From assembly GCA_903918885.1 (NCBI GenBank), contig CAIXFY010000040.1:1-64000 (forward strand): DNA of 64,000 nt, read 5' to 3'. Position numbers and translations under genes: made by a program. Below the pieces are notes generated by a model. That model did no database searches, had not been told where the DNA came from, and was given only the letters and a program-made list of their open reading frames with translations. Origin of the DNA: an uncultured Verrucomicrobia subdivision 3 bacterium. GTDB taxonomy: Bacteria > Verrucomicrobiota > Verrucomicrobiia > Limisphaerales > UBA11358. Positions 7,166 through 16,284 of the stretch are shown piece by piece. The number at the start of each line of letters is the position of its first letter. Within the stretch, counting starts at the first letter, position 1.

Positions 7166-9205
7166 TCACTGGGTAATCGCCCCGCGCATGGCGGCGAAAA
7201 GATTCTTGCTGGATTCCTGCGCGACGGGCGTCTTGGATTTTGAATCGGACGTTTCGATGAGTTCCTCCGGCAGTTCCTTCAGAAACGGGGAAGGGTGACA
7301 CGGCAGCAACTGGCCGTATTTCTTGCGTCCGCCGCAATGGCTGATGGCCAGCGTCTGCATGGCGCGCGTTACGGCGACGTAAAATAATCTGCGTTCCTCA
7401 TCCATTGTGCCTTCCACTTTCGAGCGCGTATGCGGCAGCAATCCGTCCTCCAAGCCGACGACGAAAACGTGCGGAAATTCCAAGCCTTTGCACGAGTGCA
7501 TGGTGATAAGCGTGACAGCGTCCTGGGTGTTTTCTTTTTCCTCCTCGCGATCGCTGTCCAGTGTGATGTTCTCCAGAAAATTATCCAGTCGTTCCACTGG
7601 CGCATTGCCCGCCCCGTCCATCGTGGCCATGAGTTCCTTCAAATTGCGGACGCGCGCCTCGGACGCTTCGGGAGTTTTTTCCAGTCGGCGCAGTTCGGCG
7701 AAGTAGCCGGCCTCGGTCAGGAAATTATCTGCCCACGTTTGCAGGCGAAACTCATTCGCGGTCGTCTGCAACTCGCCTTGCCCACGCTCGATAAATTCCA
7801 CAAACGCCTCGATGCTTTTGCGCGTGTTCGTCTGAAACGTCGTCGTCACCAGCGGATTTTTCATCGCGGTGAAGACGGAACATTTCCGGTCGTGGCTCGC
7901 GCCGAGCAGCCGTTCCATCGTCACGTCGCTCAAGCCACGCGCGGGGGTGTTGGCGATGCGCAACAGGCTGATGTCGTCGTGCGGATTGACGAAGGTTTTC
8001 AGGTAGGCGAGGAAATCCTTGATCTCGCGCCGGTCAAAAAAGCTTTGTCCACCGATGAGATGATAGCGGACATTGGCCGCGCGTAACGCGGTTTCCAGCG
8101 GGCGCGATTGCTGGTTGGTGCGGAACAGGATGGCGCAATCTTGCCACGGAATCCGATAGGCGAGCCGCTTAAACTCAATCGCCGCCACGACTTCGCGCGC
8201 CTCGTCCTCGTCATTGCCGAAAGTGTTCAGCAGAATTTTTGCGCCCGCGCCTTTGCTCGACCACAAATTTTTACCGCGCCGCTGGACGTTGTTTTTGATG
8301 ATGGCGTTGGCGGCGTTGAGAATGGTCGTCGTGCTGCGGTAATTCTGTTCGAGCTTCACCACTTTGATCTCGGGAAAATGCTTTTCCATGTTCAGCAGGT
8401 TGGCGACTTCCGCGCCGCGCCAGCCGTAGATGCTCTGGTCGTCATCGCCGACGACACAGAAATTCCGATGCTCCTGCGTCAGCGAATGCACCAGCTCGAA
8501 CTGCGCGGCGTTGGTGTCCTGATACTCGTCCACCATGACGTATTGGTATTTGGCGCGGCAGGCCGCGAGCGCATCGGGATGTTCACGGAAGAGACGCAGC
8601 GTGAGCAGAATCAAATCGTCGAAATCCACCGCGTTGCAGGCGTGCAGAGCGGATTCGTAGCGCTTGGCAACGTGCTCGGCCAGCGCACGGACACTCGGGT
8701 CGCCAAAAGCTCGGTTACTGCTTTCGCCACCGTTCTTAAACTTACTCAACATTCCCAGCACCGCGCCGGGATCGGTCTTTTCGCCCTTGGCGGAAATGGC
8801 GGAAAGAATTTTTTTCACCGCCGCGAGCTGCTCGGATTCGTCGTAGATGACGAAATTCTTTTTGTAACCCAGCTTGTCAATGTGCATCCGTAAAATGCGG
8901 ACGCAGAGCGAGTGAAAGGTGCAGATGGTCGGGCGATTTTCTTTGTCGGCTTTGGCCTTTGGACTTTGGCCTTTGGACTTTGGCAACAGCTTGTTCACGC
9001 GTTCCTGCATTTCGCGCGCGGCCTTGTTCGTGAACGTCACTCCGAGAATATTTCCCGGCGCGATGCCTCGTTCCACCATGTGAGCGATGCGAAAGGTGAT
9101 GACGCGCGTCTTGCCCGTGCCCGCGCCGGCGAGGATTAATACCGGGCCGCGGATGGTCTCGGCGGCCTGGCGTTGCTGCGGATTGAGGGTGGACAGATTC
9201 AACAT
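7166..9205 (-). CDS. uvrD: UvrD/PcrA/Rep-family ATP-dependent DNA helicase
   Basis: A 679-residue superfamily 1A 3'-5' helicase. Seen in order: LNPQQRQAAE (Q motif), Walker A GAGTGKT, FTNKAAREM, the Walker B VDEYQDTN, DDDQSIYGWRGA, EQNYRST, and near the C-terminus HSCKGLEF and VAVTRA. It unwinds DNA in repair and in clearing stalled forks. It is shorter at the C-terminus than PcrA/UvrD and nearer to Rep in length, so the exact subgroup is uncertain. An imperfect 14-nt tandem repeat lies in frame in the coding region at 8951-8984. The gene diverges from topB across a 273-bp gap. Confidence 0.9.
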   Translation of the reverse strand: MLNLSTLNPQQRQAAETIRGPVLILAGAGTGKTRVITFRIAHMVERGIAPGNILGVTFTNKAAREMQERVNKLLPKSKGQSPKAKADKENRPTICTFHSLCVRILRMHIDKLGYKKNFVIYDESEQLAAVKKILSAISAKGEKTDPGAVLGMLSKFKNGGESSNRAFGDPSVRALAEHVAKRYESALHACNAVDFDDLILLTLRLFREHPDALAACRAKYQYVMVDEYQDTNAAQFELVHSLTQEHRNFCVVGDDDQSIYGWRGAEVANLLNMEKHFPEIKVVKLEQNYRSTTTILNAANAIIKNNVQRRGKNLWSSKGAGAKILLNTFGNDEDEAREVVAAIEFKRLAYRIPWQDCAILFRTNQQSRPLETALRAANVRYHLIGGQSFFDRREIKDFLAYLKTFVNPHDDISLLRIANTPARGLSDVTMERLLGASHDRKCSVFTAMKNPLVTTTFQTNTRKSIEAFVEFIERGQGELQTTANEFRLQTWADNFLTEAGYFAELRRLEKTPEASEARVRNLKELMATMDGAGNAPVERLDNFLENITLDSDREEEKENTQDAVTLITMHSCKGLEFPHVFVVGLEDGLLPHTRSKVEGTMDEERRLFYVAVTRAMQTLAISHCGGRKKYGQLLPCHPSPFLKELPEELIETSDSKSKTPVAQESSKNLFAAMRGAITQ
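8951..8984. repeat. In-frame 7/14-nt tandem repeat inside the helicase gene
   Basis: On the plus strand the 14-mer TTTGGCCTTTGGAC is repeated about 2.4 times, and it is itself built from two similar heptamers. On the coding strand it encodes a Lys/Ser/Pro-rich stretch (PKSKGQSPKAKADK) at about residues 74-87, between helicase motifs, probably a surface loop. Confidence 0.8.
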
Positions 9206-9478
9206 CGGGCGCGGAGTTTAATTTGCCACCGGATGAACGCAAGCGCAGGAATCTTTTTTGCCGCAGATGCACGCCGATGAAACATGAATTTTTTTACAGC
9301 CCCCCAACCATGTGTTTCGAAAGGTTTCGATGCAAATGTAAAACCATTGTAAATTCAGGGCGTTGTTGTGTTTTTTATCTATGGGCATCTGTGCCCATCT
9401 GAGGCTCAAAAAATATTCCCTTCCAAAAAAAATATGTTGCGCAACGGGCGGCGCGCGGCTTAAAGATTGACGCAACGC
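9206..9478. promoter_or_regulatory. Divergent intergenic region between helicase and topB genes
   Basis: This AT-rich 273-bp gap must carry the promoters of both divergent genes. It contains a half copy of the GCCGCAGAT repeat (about 9261-9270) and a GGGCATCTGTGCCCATCTG stretch (about 9383-9401) with inverted symmetry. I could not identify convincing -35/-10 pairs. Confidence 0.4.
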
Positions 9479-12271
9479 ATGGGCAAAGCACTCATCATCG
9501 CGGAGAAACCTTCCGTCGCCAGCGACATCAGCAAGGCGCTCGGAAAGTTTGAAAAGCACGACGACTACTTCGAAAACGAACATTATGTCGTTACGTCAGC
9601 CGTTGGTCATTTGCTGACCATCGTGCCGCCGGAAGGCGTCGAAGCCGCGCGCGGCAAGTGGACTTTCAAGTGTCTCCCCGTCATTCCGCCACACTTTGAT
9701 CTCACGCCAATTGAGAAGACTGCGCCGCGTTTGCGCGCCGTTGCGAAACTCATCAAACGCAAAGATGTCACCTCGCTCATCAATGCGTGCGACGCCGGCC
9801 GAGAAGGCGAATTGATTTTCCGCAACATCGTTCGCTACACGAAAGCAGCGCAGCCGATCTCGCGCCTTTGGCTGCAATCAATGACACCTGCCGCGATTCG
9901 CGAAGGTTTCGCGTCGCTCAAGACCGATGAGTCCATGCAGCCGCTCTCGGACGCTGCGACCAGCCGCAGCGAGGCCGATTGGCTTGTGGGAATCAACGGC
10001 ACGCGCGCCATGACGGCGTTCAACTCCAAGCTCGGCGGATTTTTCAAGACGACGGTTGGCCGCGTGCAGACGCCGACGCTGGCGATTCTTGTGGAGCGTG
10101 AGGCGAAAATCCGTGGATTCAAGCCGCGCGGTTATTGGGAAGTCATTGGCACCTTCGACGCGGCGGCAGGAAATTATACCGGACGTTGGTTCGATGAAAA
10201 ATTTTCTAAGTCCGACGACGACGAACAACTCAAAGCGGAACGTCTGTGGGACGCAGCGAAGGCTGAGGAAATCAAAGCCAAATGCCTTGGCAAGCCCGGC
10301 ATCGTCACTGAAGAAAGTAAGCCGACGACTTCGATGTCGCCGTTGCTCTATGATTTGACCAGCTTGCAGCGCGACGCGAACTCGCGTTTTGGCTTCAGCG
10401 CGAAGAACACGCTCGGTCTTGCTCAGGCGCTTTACGAGAAACACAAAGTCCTGACGTATCCGAGAACGGACTCGCGCGCTCTGCCGGAAGATTACATTCC
10501 CACGGTCAAGAACACGCTAGCGATGCTGGAAGGCGTCACGGGCTACTCAAGTTTCGCCGACCAGATTCTCAAAGCCGGTTGGGTGCATCCGAACAAGCGC
10601 ATATTCAACAACGCGAAAGTCTCGGATCACTTCGCGATCATCCCGACGCAGCTCGCGCCAAAATCGTTGAGCGAGCCGGAGCAGAAACTTTACGACCTCG
10701 TCACGAAACGCTTTCTCGCGATTTTTTATCCGGCGGCAGAATTTTTGGAAACGAACCGCATCACGCGTGTCGAAGGCGAACCGTTCAAGAGTGCGGGAAA
10801 AGTTTTGGTGTCGCCCGGCTGGCTCACGGTTTACGGCAAGCAGTCGGACTCCGACGAAACGCCGAGCCTCGCGCCGGTGAAAGCAGGCGAGACGGTCAAG
10901 ACCGCAAACATCGAGGTCAAAGAAAACGTCACCAAACCACCGGCAAGATATTCGGAAGCCACGCTGCTCTCGGCGATGGAAGGTGCGGGCAAATTGATTG
11001 ACGACGACGAACTCCGCGAAGCGATGAGCGAGAAAGGTCTCGGCACGCCGGCGACGCGCGCGGCGACGATTGAAGGTTTGATTTACGAAGATTACGTCCA
11101 CCGCACCGGCCGCGAATTGCAGGCGACGGCGAAAGCGTTTTCATTGATGGAACTGTTGAATGGTCTGGGCATTCCTGAATTGACCAAGCCGGAGTTGACG
11201 GGCGACTGGGAATTCCAGTTGAAGGAAATGCAGCGGAAAAAAGTCAGCCGCGAGCAATTCATGGCGGGCATCGCGGAGATGACGCGCCGCATCGTGGACA
11301 GCGCCAAGAAATTTGAATACGACACCATTCCCGGCGACTTCGGCGTGCTGCAGGTGCCGTGTCCGAAATGCGGCGGCGAGATTCACGAGCGCTACAAACA
11401 GTATCAGTGCGTGAAGTGCGACTTCGCGTTTTGGAAAACGCTGTGCAGCCGGATGTTTGAGCCGGAGGAAGTTGAGAAAATCATCACGGACAAAATCATC
11501 GGCCCGCTGCAAGGCTTCCGCAGCAAGCAGGGTTTTCCCTTCGCCGCCGTGCTCAAGATGACCGCCGAGCACAAGGTGGAATTCGATTTCGGTAATGGCC
11601 CGAAGGAAGGCGAGTCCGCCGAGCCGGTGGATTTCACGGGCAAGGAAGCGCTCGGCAAATGTCCGAAGTGCGGCGCCAATGTCTATGACAACGGGATGAA
11701 TTACGTCTGCGAAAAACAGACCGGCCCGACGCCGCCGTGCGATTTCCGTTCCGGCAAAATCATTTTGCAGCAGGAGATCGCGCCGGAGCAGATCAAGAAA
11801 TTGCTCGCCGAGAGCAAGACGGATTTGCTGAAAGGTTTTATCTCCAAGAAAACGAATCGCAAGTTCGAGGCGTTCCTCGTCGTGAAAGACGGCAAGACCG
11901 CGTTCGAGTTCAAACCGCGCGAAGGCAAGGGGCGGCGCAAGAGCAGCGAACCGCCGCCGAAGCTGGATTTCACCGGCCAGTCCGTGGTGGGCAAATGTCC
12001 GAAATGCGGCGGCCAGGTGTTCGATGTCGCGCCGGGCTACGTCTGCGAAAATTCGCAGCGCGCGGAAAAGCGCTGCACTTTCAAGCCCATCGGCAAGACG
12101 ATTTTAGAACAGCCGATTGACGCGGTGCAGGCGGCGAAAATTCTCAAGGACAAGAAGAGCGACGTGCTGGAAAAATTCATCTCCAAATCCGGCAAGCCGT
12201 TCCCAGCATTCCTCGTCATGGACAAGAAGGGAAAAATCACTTTTGAGTTTCCGACGCGGGACGACGAGTAA
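9479..12271 (+). CDS. topB: DNA topoisomerase III (type IA) with repeated C-terminal zinc modules
   Basis: About 930 residues. The TOPRIM domain starts MGKALIIAEKPSVASDI and the catalytic Tyr lies in TYPRTDSRALPEDY. It relaxes or decatenates DNA by passing strands through a single-strand break. After the core there are three tandem modules, each with a CPKCG zinc knuckle followed by a segment like GFRSKQGFPFAAVLKM (the topoisomerase C-terminal repeat), with module starts near residues 628, 725 and 840. The ATG at 9479 is preferred over a TTG four codons upstream because IAEKPSVA normally lies close to the N-terminus. Its stop overlaps the next ATG (TAATG), so it is translationally coupled to the hydrolase. 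Confidence 0.93.
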   Translation: MGKALIIAEKPSVASDISKALGKFEKHDDYFENEHYVVTSAVGHLLTIVPPEGVEAARGKWTFKCLPVIPPHFDLTPIEKTAPRLRAVAKLIKRKDVTSLINACDAGREGELIFRNIVRYTKAAQPISRLWLQSMTPAAIREGFASLKTDESMQPLSDAATSRSEADWLVGINGTRAMTAFNSKLGGFFKTTVGRVQTPTLAILVEREAKIRGFKPRGYWEVIGTFDAAAGNYTGRWFDEKFSKSDDDEQLKAERLWDAAKAEEIKAKCLGKPGIVTEESKPTTSMSPLLYDLTSLQRDANSRFGFSAKNTLGLAQALYEKHKVLTYPRTDSRALPEDYIPTVKNTLAMLEGVTGYSSFADQILKAGWVHPNKRIFNNAKVSDHFAIIPTQLAPKSLSEPEQKLYDLVTKRFLAIFYPAAEFLETNRITRVEGEPFKSAGKVLVSPGWLTVYGKQSDSDETPSLAPVKAGETVKTANIEVKENVTKPPARYSEATLLSAMEGAGKLIDDDELREAMSEKGLGTPATRAATIEGLIYEDYVHRTGRELQATAKAFSLMELLNGLGIPELTKPELTGDWEFQLKEMQRKKVSREQFMAGIAEMTRRIVDSAKKFEYDTIPGDFGVLQVPCPKCGGEIHERYKQYQCVKCDFAFWKTLCSRMFEPEEVEKIITDKIIGPLQGFRSKQGFPFAAVLKMTAEHKVEFDFGNGPKEGESAEPVDFTGKEALGKCPKCGANVYDNGMNYVCEKQTGPTPPCDFRSGKIILQQEIAPEQIKKLLAESKTDLLKGFISKKTNRKFEAFLVVKDGKTAFEFKPREGKGRRKSSEPPPKLDFTGQSVVGKCPKCGGQVFDVAPGYVCENSQRAEKRCTFKPIGKTILEQPIDAVQAAKILKDKKSDVLEKFISKSGKPFPAFLVMDKKGKITFEFPTRDDE

Positions 12272-13029
12272 TGCCGCTCCACTTCAAACAACTCGGCCAT
12301 GGCGAGCCGCTCGTTTTGCTACATGGTCTGTTCGGTTCCGGCGACAACTGGTTCGGCGTCGCGCCGAAGCTGGCGGAGAAATTTCACGTCTACGCGCCCG
12401 ACCTCCGCAATCACGGCCATTCTCCGCATCACGCGGAGATGGATTATCCGCTCATGGCCGCCGATGTGGAGAAATTTTTCGCGACGCAGAAAATTGAAAG
12501 CGCGGGCGTCATCGGTCACTCGATGGGCGGCAAGGTGGCGATGCAGTTCGCGCTGGAATTTCCGGCGCGCGTAAAAAAACTCGTCGTGGTCGACATGGCG
12601 CCGCGGGCTTACGCGCGGGTGCATGATAAAATCTTTGGCGCGCTGCTGGCGCTGGACTTGGCGTCATTCCAGACGCGCCAGCCTCTCGAAGAGGCCCTCG
12701 CGTCGGAAATTCCGTCGCTGAACCTGCGCAGGTTCCTGCTGAAAAATCTCAGTCGCGACGACCACGGAAAGTTTGCCTGGAAGATGAACCTGCGCGGCGT
12801 AGCGGAGAATTATTCGCGTCTGGGCGAGGTGCTGGCGGCGCAGCCTCCGTTTCCAGGCCCGGCGCTATTCATCCGTGGCGGCAAGTCGGATTACATCAAC
12901 GCGGCGGATGAGATCGAAATCCGGCGGCTGTTTCCGTCGGCGGAGATTCAAACCATCGCGAGGGCCAATCACTGGGTTCACGCCGACGTGCCGGAGGAAT
13001 TTCTGCGGCTGGTGCTGGAGTTTCTTTGA
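12271..13029 (+). CDS. Alpha/beta-fold hydrolase (YbfF-type esterase)
   Basis: A 252-residue alpha/beta hydrolase with the oxyanion HG motif (LLHGLFGSGDNW), the nucleophile elbow GHSMGG (Ser about 91), and a C-terminal His in ARANHWVHAD. The RNHGHSPHH and MGGKVAMQFAL segments are typical of YbfF-like short-chain acyl esterases. The natural substrate cannot be read from sequence. The start codon overlaps the topB stop, and the gene ends just before a large palindromic repeat at 13044. Confidence 0.87.
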   Translation: MPLHFKQLGHGEPLVLLHGLFGSGDNWFGVAPKLAEKFHVYAPDLRNHGHSPHHAEMDYPLMAADVEKFFATQKIESAGVIGHSMGGKVAMQFALEFPARVKKLVVVDMAPRAYARVHDKIFGALLALDLASFQTRQPLEEALASEIPSLNLRRFLLKNLSRDDHGKFAWKMNLRGVAENYSRLGEVLAAQPPFPGPALFIRGGKSDYINAADEIEIRRLFPSAEIQTIARANHWVHADVPEEFLRLVLEFL

Positions 13030-13043
13030 ATGGCGATTGAATT

Positions 13044-13162
13044 GGTGGGGCGAGCGTCCCCGCGAGCCGCCAAAATGAAGTGTAGTGTCGAGGCTGTGCC
13101 TCGAATCGTTGAGCCATAGGCTCAACCCTACAACCGGCGGCTCGCGAGGACGCTCGCCCACC
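13044..13162. repeat. Cloverleaf-like inverted-repeat element
   Basis: The outer arms at 13044-13071 and 13136-13162 are inverted repeats of 27-28 bp with about two differences (core GGCGAGCGTCC/GGACGCTCGCC). Between them are two more perfect hairpins: CGAGGCTGTGCCTCG (13089-13103) and TTGAGCCATAGGCTCAA (13109-13125). The whole can fold as a stem with two internal hairpins, like a small non-autonomous mobile element. A half copy of the outer arm is at 29157-29181. Confidence 0.85.
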
Positions 13163-13185
13163 AGCCAAAGTTGGTTGATAAATTC

Positions 13186-13211
13186 TTTCGTGTGTTTCGT
13201 GTGTTTCGTGG
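13186..13211. repeat. 9-nt tandem repeat
   Basis: The nonamer TTTCGTGTG is present in almost three copies. It lies just after the cloverleaf-like element and just before the chosen start of the Xer recombinase gene. Read through, it gives the spurious peptide FVCFVCFVVKH. Confidence 0.8.
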
Positions 13212-13225
13212 TTAAACATCTGCCT

Positions 13226-14233
13226 GTGGAAACGCCGCCAAGCACATCCCCTCCAGAAATCCGCGACAAGTGGATTGAGAAATTTCTGGCGCACCTCGCG
13301 ACGGATCGCGGCGTGTCGGTCTATACGCAGCGGAATTACCGGCAGGCGCTGATTGAGTTTGCGCGCTGGTATTTGACCGAGCGTTCGCCGTCCGCCTTCG
13401 CGGATGAATCCGCTTCGGCGCGACACGCTGTCGCGTGGGAAAAACTTCAGCGCGATGATTTCCGCGCTTACCTGCGTTATCTGGGCCGGAATAACTTGAG
13501 CCGAGCAGCCACGGCGCTGCGGTTCTCGGCGCTGCGGACGTTCTATAAATTTCTCATGCGGCACGGCGCCGTCGAAAGTTTGCCGATTAAAAATCTTTCC
13601 CTGCCGAAAGCACCGAAGCGGTTGCCGAAGTTTCTGACGATTCAGCAGATGGCGGATTTACTGGCGGCGCCGGCAAAGTTGCTCGCATCTCAGAAAGATA
13701 AAAAGGGGGCAGGGCGTCCGCTCTCGGCGGAGGTCTACCTGCGTGACATTGCGGTGCTGGAGACGATCTATTCCGGCGGCCTGCGCGTGAGCGAACTGTG
13801 CGGCCTACGCGTGGACGACATTGATTTCAGCGAGCAAATCATTCGCGTGCGCGGCAAAGGCAAAAAGGAACGGCTCGTGCCGGCGGGCGAACCGGCGTTG
13901 CGCGCGATTCAAACTTACTGGGATTCGCTGATGCAACCGCCACTGGGCGTGCAGCCGGTTTTCCGTGCGGACACAAAAAAGGCCGCGCCATTGTCGCCGC
14001 TGCAATTAGCCAGACGGTTGAAAAATTATCTCATCGTCGCCGGCCTTGACCCGGCGCTGACGCCGCACAAGCTGCGGCACAGCTACGCGACGCATCTGCT
14101 CGACGCCGGCGCGGATTTGCGGAGTGTGCAGGAACTGCTCGGCCACGCGCACCTCATCACGACGCAAGTTTACACGCACGTCACGACGGAGCGGTTGAAG
14201 CGGGCTTACGACGCGGCGCATCCGCGCGCGTGA
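13226..14233 (+). CDS. xerC: Tyrosine recombinase XerC/XerD
   Basis: A site-specific recombinase that resolves chromosome dimers at dif. The N-terminal SAM-like core-binding domain (WIEKFLAHLATDRGVSVYTQ) is followed by the catalytic domain, with Arg in GLRVSELCGLRVDD, the HKLRHSYATHLL box, GHAHL and the nucleophile Tyr in TTQVYTHVT. The frame is open back to 13085, but those residues come from the repeats at 13044-13211. The start is therefore set at the GTG at 13226 (335 aa), though a GTG at 13208 is also possible. It could be XerC or XerD; the two are not separable here. There is no sign of a phage integrase context. Confidence 0.87.
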   Translation: METPPSTSPPEIRDKWIEKFLAHLATDRGVSVYTQRNYRQALIEFARWYLTERSPSAFADESASARHAVAWEKLQRDDFRAYLRYLGRNNLSRAATALRFSALRTFYKFLMRHGAVESLPIKNLSLPKAPKRLPKFLTIQQMADLLAAPAKLLASQKDKKGAGRPLSAEVYLRDIAVLETIYSGGLRVSELCGLRVDDIDFSEQIIRVRGKGKKERLVPAGEPALRAIQTYWDSLMQPPLGVQPVFRADTKKAAPLSPLQLARRLKNYLIVAGLDPALTPHKLRHSYATHLLDAGADLRSVQELLGHAHLITTQVYTHVTTERLKRAYDAAHPRA

Positions 14234-14342
14234 GGTTTGTGGACGGAAGTAAAACGACAATTTCTGCAAAGTAAATTCAGTTGAGTTTTGCCGCCGCTTT
14301 CGCAAAATAAAGCGTGAGGATTTTTTCCTGAATCAGAAGCGG

Positions 14343-16019
14343 ATGGCTTTTTCTTTTTCATTTCGACCGAAGCTCGTTGACACGCTGAAAAATTATTCGG
14401 CGCAGATGTTTTCTGCCGACCTCACGGCCGGTTTGATTGTCGGCATCGTCGCGCTGCCGCTGGCGATGGCGCTTGCAATCGCGTCAGGATTGAAGCCGGA
14501 AATTGGAATTTTTACGGCGATTGTCGGCGGACTTTTGGTTTCGTTGTTCGGCGGTTCGCGCGTGCAAATCGGCGGCCCAGCGGGCGCGTTCGTGCCGTTG
14601 CTCGCGCCGATTGTGCTGCTACACGGGCCGGAAGCGCTGGTGGTTTGTGCGCTAATGGCGGGCGTGATTTTGTTTGTGCTGGGCGCGTGCAAGCTCGGCA
14701 CGATGATTAAATATATTCCGTTCCCAGTCGTGACCGGTTTTACGAGTGGAATTGCAATTATCATTTTAAGCACGCAAATAAAAGACTTTTTCGGATTGCC
14801 GCAAAAACTGCCGCCGGATTTCATTGGCAAGCTGCGCGCACTGGCGGAAAATTTTTACCCAAACTGGCCGACGGTTTTTCTGGCGACAGCGGCGACACTG
14901 TCAATCTGGTTCTGGCCGAAAAAATTGGGACGCCGTTTGCCGGGATCCATCGCGGTCATAGTGTTGGCGTCGCTCGCGGTGAAATTTCTTCACTGGGACG
15001 AGCTGGCTGGAATTCAAACTTTGTTCTCGCAGTTTGGCGAAATGCCGCGCGGGTTGCTGATGCCACACTGGCCGTCGCTGTCGCTCGATGCGTGGCGCGC
15101 GCTTGTGCCGGCAGCGTTGACGGTCGCGGTGTTGGTCGCGATTGAATCGCTGTTGTGCGCGGTAGTGGCGGACGGCATGATTGACGACCGGCATGACTCG
15201 AATCAGGAATTGATGGGGCAGGGAATCGCGAATGTGGTGGTGGGAATTTTTGGCGGGATGCCGACGACGGGCGTGATTGCGCGCACAGCGACGAATGTGC
15301 GCAGCGGTGCGCGAACGCCGGTGGCGGGGATTATTCATTCGCTGACGCTGCTGGTGATTTTGCTCGTGGCCGCGCCGCTGGCAAAACACATTCCGCTGGC
15401 GGCGTTGAGCGCGGTGTTGGTTGTAGTGTCGCTGCGCATGGGCGAGTGGCATCAGTTCAAGCGGTTGACGAAATGGCCGAAGAGTGATGCAATCGTTTTT
15501 CTGTGTGCGTTTGGATTGACGGTGGCGGTGGACTTGCCGACGGCGGTGGGCGCGTCGCTGATTCTGGCCTCGGCACTGCTAGTGAAACGGCTGGCACAAA
15601 CGGCGCACGTCGAGGCGGACGCGGAAGTGACGCAGGGCAACTCACTGGGGCAACAGACGGAAGGGAAAATTATTCCGAACGGTGTCATGGTGTTCCGCGT
15701 TTTTGGCGCGTTCTTTTTTGGCGCGGCGGACAAGCTGGAAACTTCCTTGCGCGACGCGGGGCAATTGCCAGAAATTTTAATTTTGCGCATGCGCGACGTG
15801 CTGGCACTGGATGCGACGGGTTTGGATGCGCTGGAAGATTTGCTCGAAAAATTGCGGCGCGACCGGAAGGATTTGATTTTGTGCGGACCGCATTCACAGC
15901 CATTATTTGCACTTGTCCGGGCAGGATTTATAGAGCGGATTGGGCAGGAAAACGTCTGTGGCGACATGGAAAGCTCGTTGGCAAGGGCGCAGAAGCTGAT
16001 TAAGCAAAAGAAAATTTAA
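14343..16019 (+). CDS. SulP-family anion transporter with STAS domain
   Basis: A 558-residue inner-membrane protein of the SulP/SLC26 family. About the first 400 residues form the transport core, with DLTAGLIVGIVALPLAMALAI near the start and the SLFGGSRVQIGGPAGAFVP motif. The C-terminal 120 residues form a STAS domain (LILRMRDVLALDATGLDAL). Members carry sulfate, bicarbonate or other anions, and the substrate cannot be told from sequence. No neighbouring sulfate-assimilation or carbonic-anhydrase gene helps to decide. The gene ends 8 bp before a candidate promoter for the tRNA/tuf cluster. Confidence 0.9.
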   Translation: MAFSFSFRPKLVDTLKNYSAQMFSADLTAGLIVGIVALPLAMALAIASGLKPEIGIFTAIVGGLLVSLFGGSRVQIGGPAGAFVPLLAPIVLLHGPEALVVCALMAGVILFVLGACKLGTMIKYIPFPVVTGFTSGIAIIILSTQIKDFFGLPQKLPPDFIGKLRALAENFYPNWPTVFLATAATLSIWFWPKKLGRRLPGSIAVIVLASLAVKFLHWDELAGIQTLFSQFGEMPRGLLMPHWPSLSLDAWRALVPAALTVAVLVAIESLLCAVVADGMIDDRHDSNQELMGQGIANVVVGIFGGMPTTGVIARTATNVRSGARTPVAGIIHSLTLLVILLVAAPLAKHIPLAALSAVLVVVSLRMGEWHQFKRLTKWPKSDAIVFLCAFGLTVAVDLPTAVGASLILASALLVKRLAQTAHVEADAEVTQGNSLGQQTEGKIIPNGVMVFRVFGAFFFGAADKLETSLRDAGQLPEILILRMRDVLALDATGLDALEDLLEKLRRDRKDLILCGPHSQPLFALVRAGFIERIGQENVCGDMESSLARAQKLIKQKKI

Positions 16020-16026
16020 AAAGTTA

Positions 16027-16054
16027 TTGACAGGCAACCCAAAATTGTTAGTTT
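16027..16054 (+). promoter_or_regulatory. Candidate promoter for the tRNA-Thr/tuf cluster
   Basis: A perfect -35 hexamer TTGACA at 16027-16032 is followed 15-17 bp later by a weak -10-like TTAGTT/TAGTTT (16048-16054). It lies just after the SulP stop and points toward tRNA-Thr and tuf. A terminator-like hairpin follows at 16091, so any transcript would pass an attenuator-like structure first. Confidence 0.5.
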
Positions 16055-16090
16055 GCGCTGGTCAGAGCCGTAAAAATTCAATTACCGAAG

Positions 16091-16130
16091 CCCTCTCAAA
16101 TTCGGAAGAAAGCGAGAGGGTTGGTTTTTT
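16091..16130 (+). terminator. Terminator-like hairpin upstream of tRNA-Thr
   Basis: CCCTCTC (16091-16097) pairs with GAGAGGG (16114-16120), and TTGGTTTTTT follows. It may end transcription of the SulP gene. Alternatively it may attenuate transcription from the candidate promoter at 16027, with the roughly 60-nt leader between them acting as a regulator. Sequence alone does not separate these. Confidence 0.65.
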
Positions 16131-16171
16131 GTCGTTTTACGAGTCGGGTTTGAACAAAGGTTTTTTTGGAT

Positions 16172-16247
16172 GCCCAAGTAGCTCAGTTGGTAGAGCACGT
16201 CCTTGGTAAGGACGAGGTCATCAGTTCAATCCTGATCTTGGGCTCCA
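16172..16247 (+). tRNA. tRNA-Thr (anticodon GGT)
   Basis: A complete 76-nt cloverleaf: the acceptor stem GCCCAAG pairs with CTTGGGC, the D arm is GCTC/GAGC, the anticodon arm is CGTCC TTGGTAA GGACG (anticodon GGT), and the T arm is ATCAG TTCAATC CTGAT. The CCA end is encoded. It lies 37 bp before tuf, a common arrangement. Confidence 0.95.
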
Positions 16248-16284
16248 TTAAACAAAAAACGAAAACAGCAACACACGAAATCAC

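Noticed and set aside
13085-13225. N-terminal extension of the Xer recombinase
   Set aside because: The residues are encoded by the palindromic element and the 9-nt tandem repeat, and are not expected in Xer proteins.
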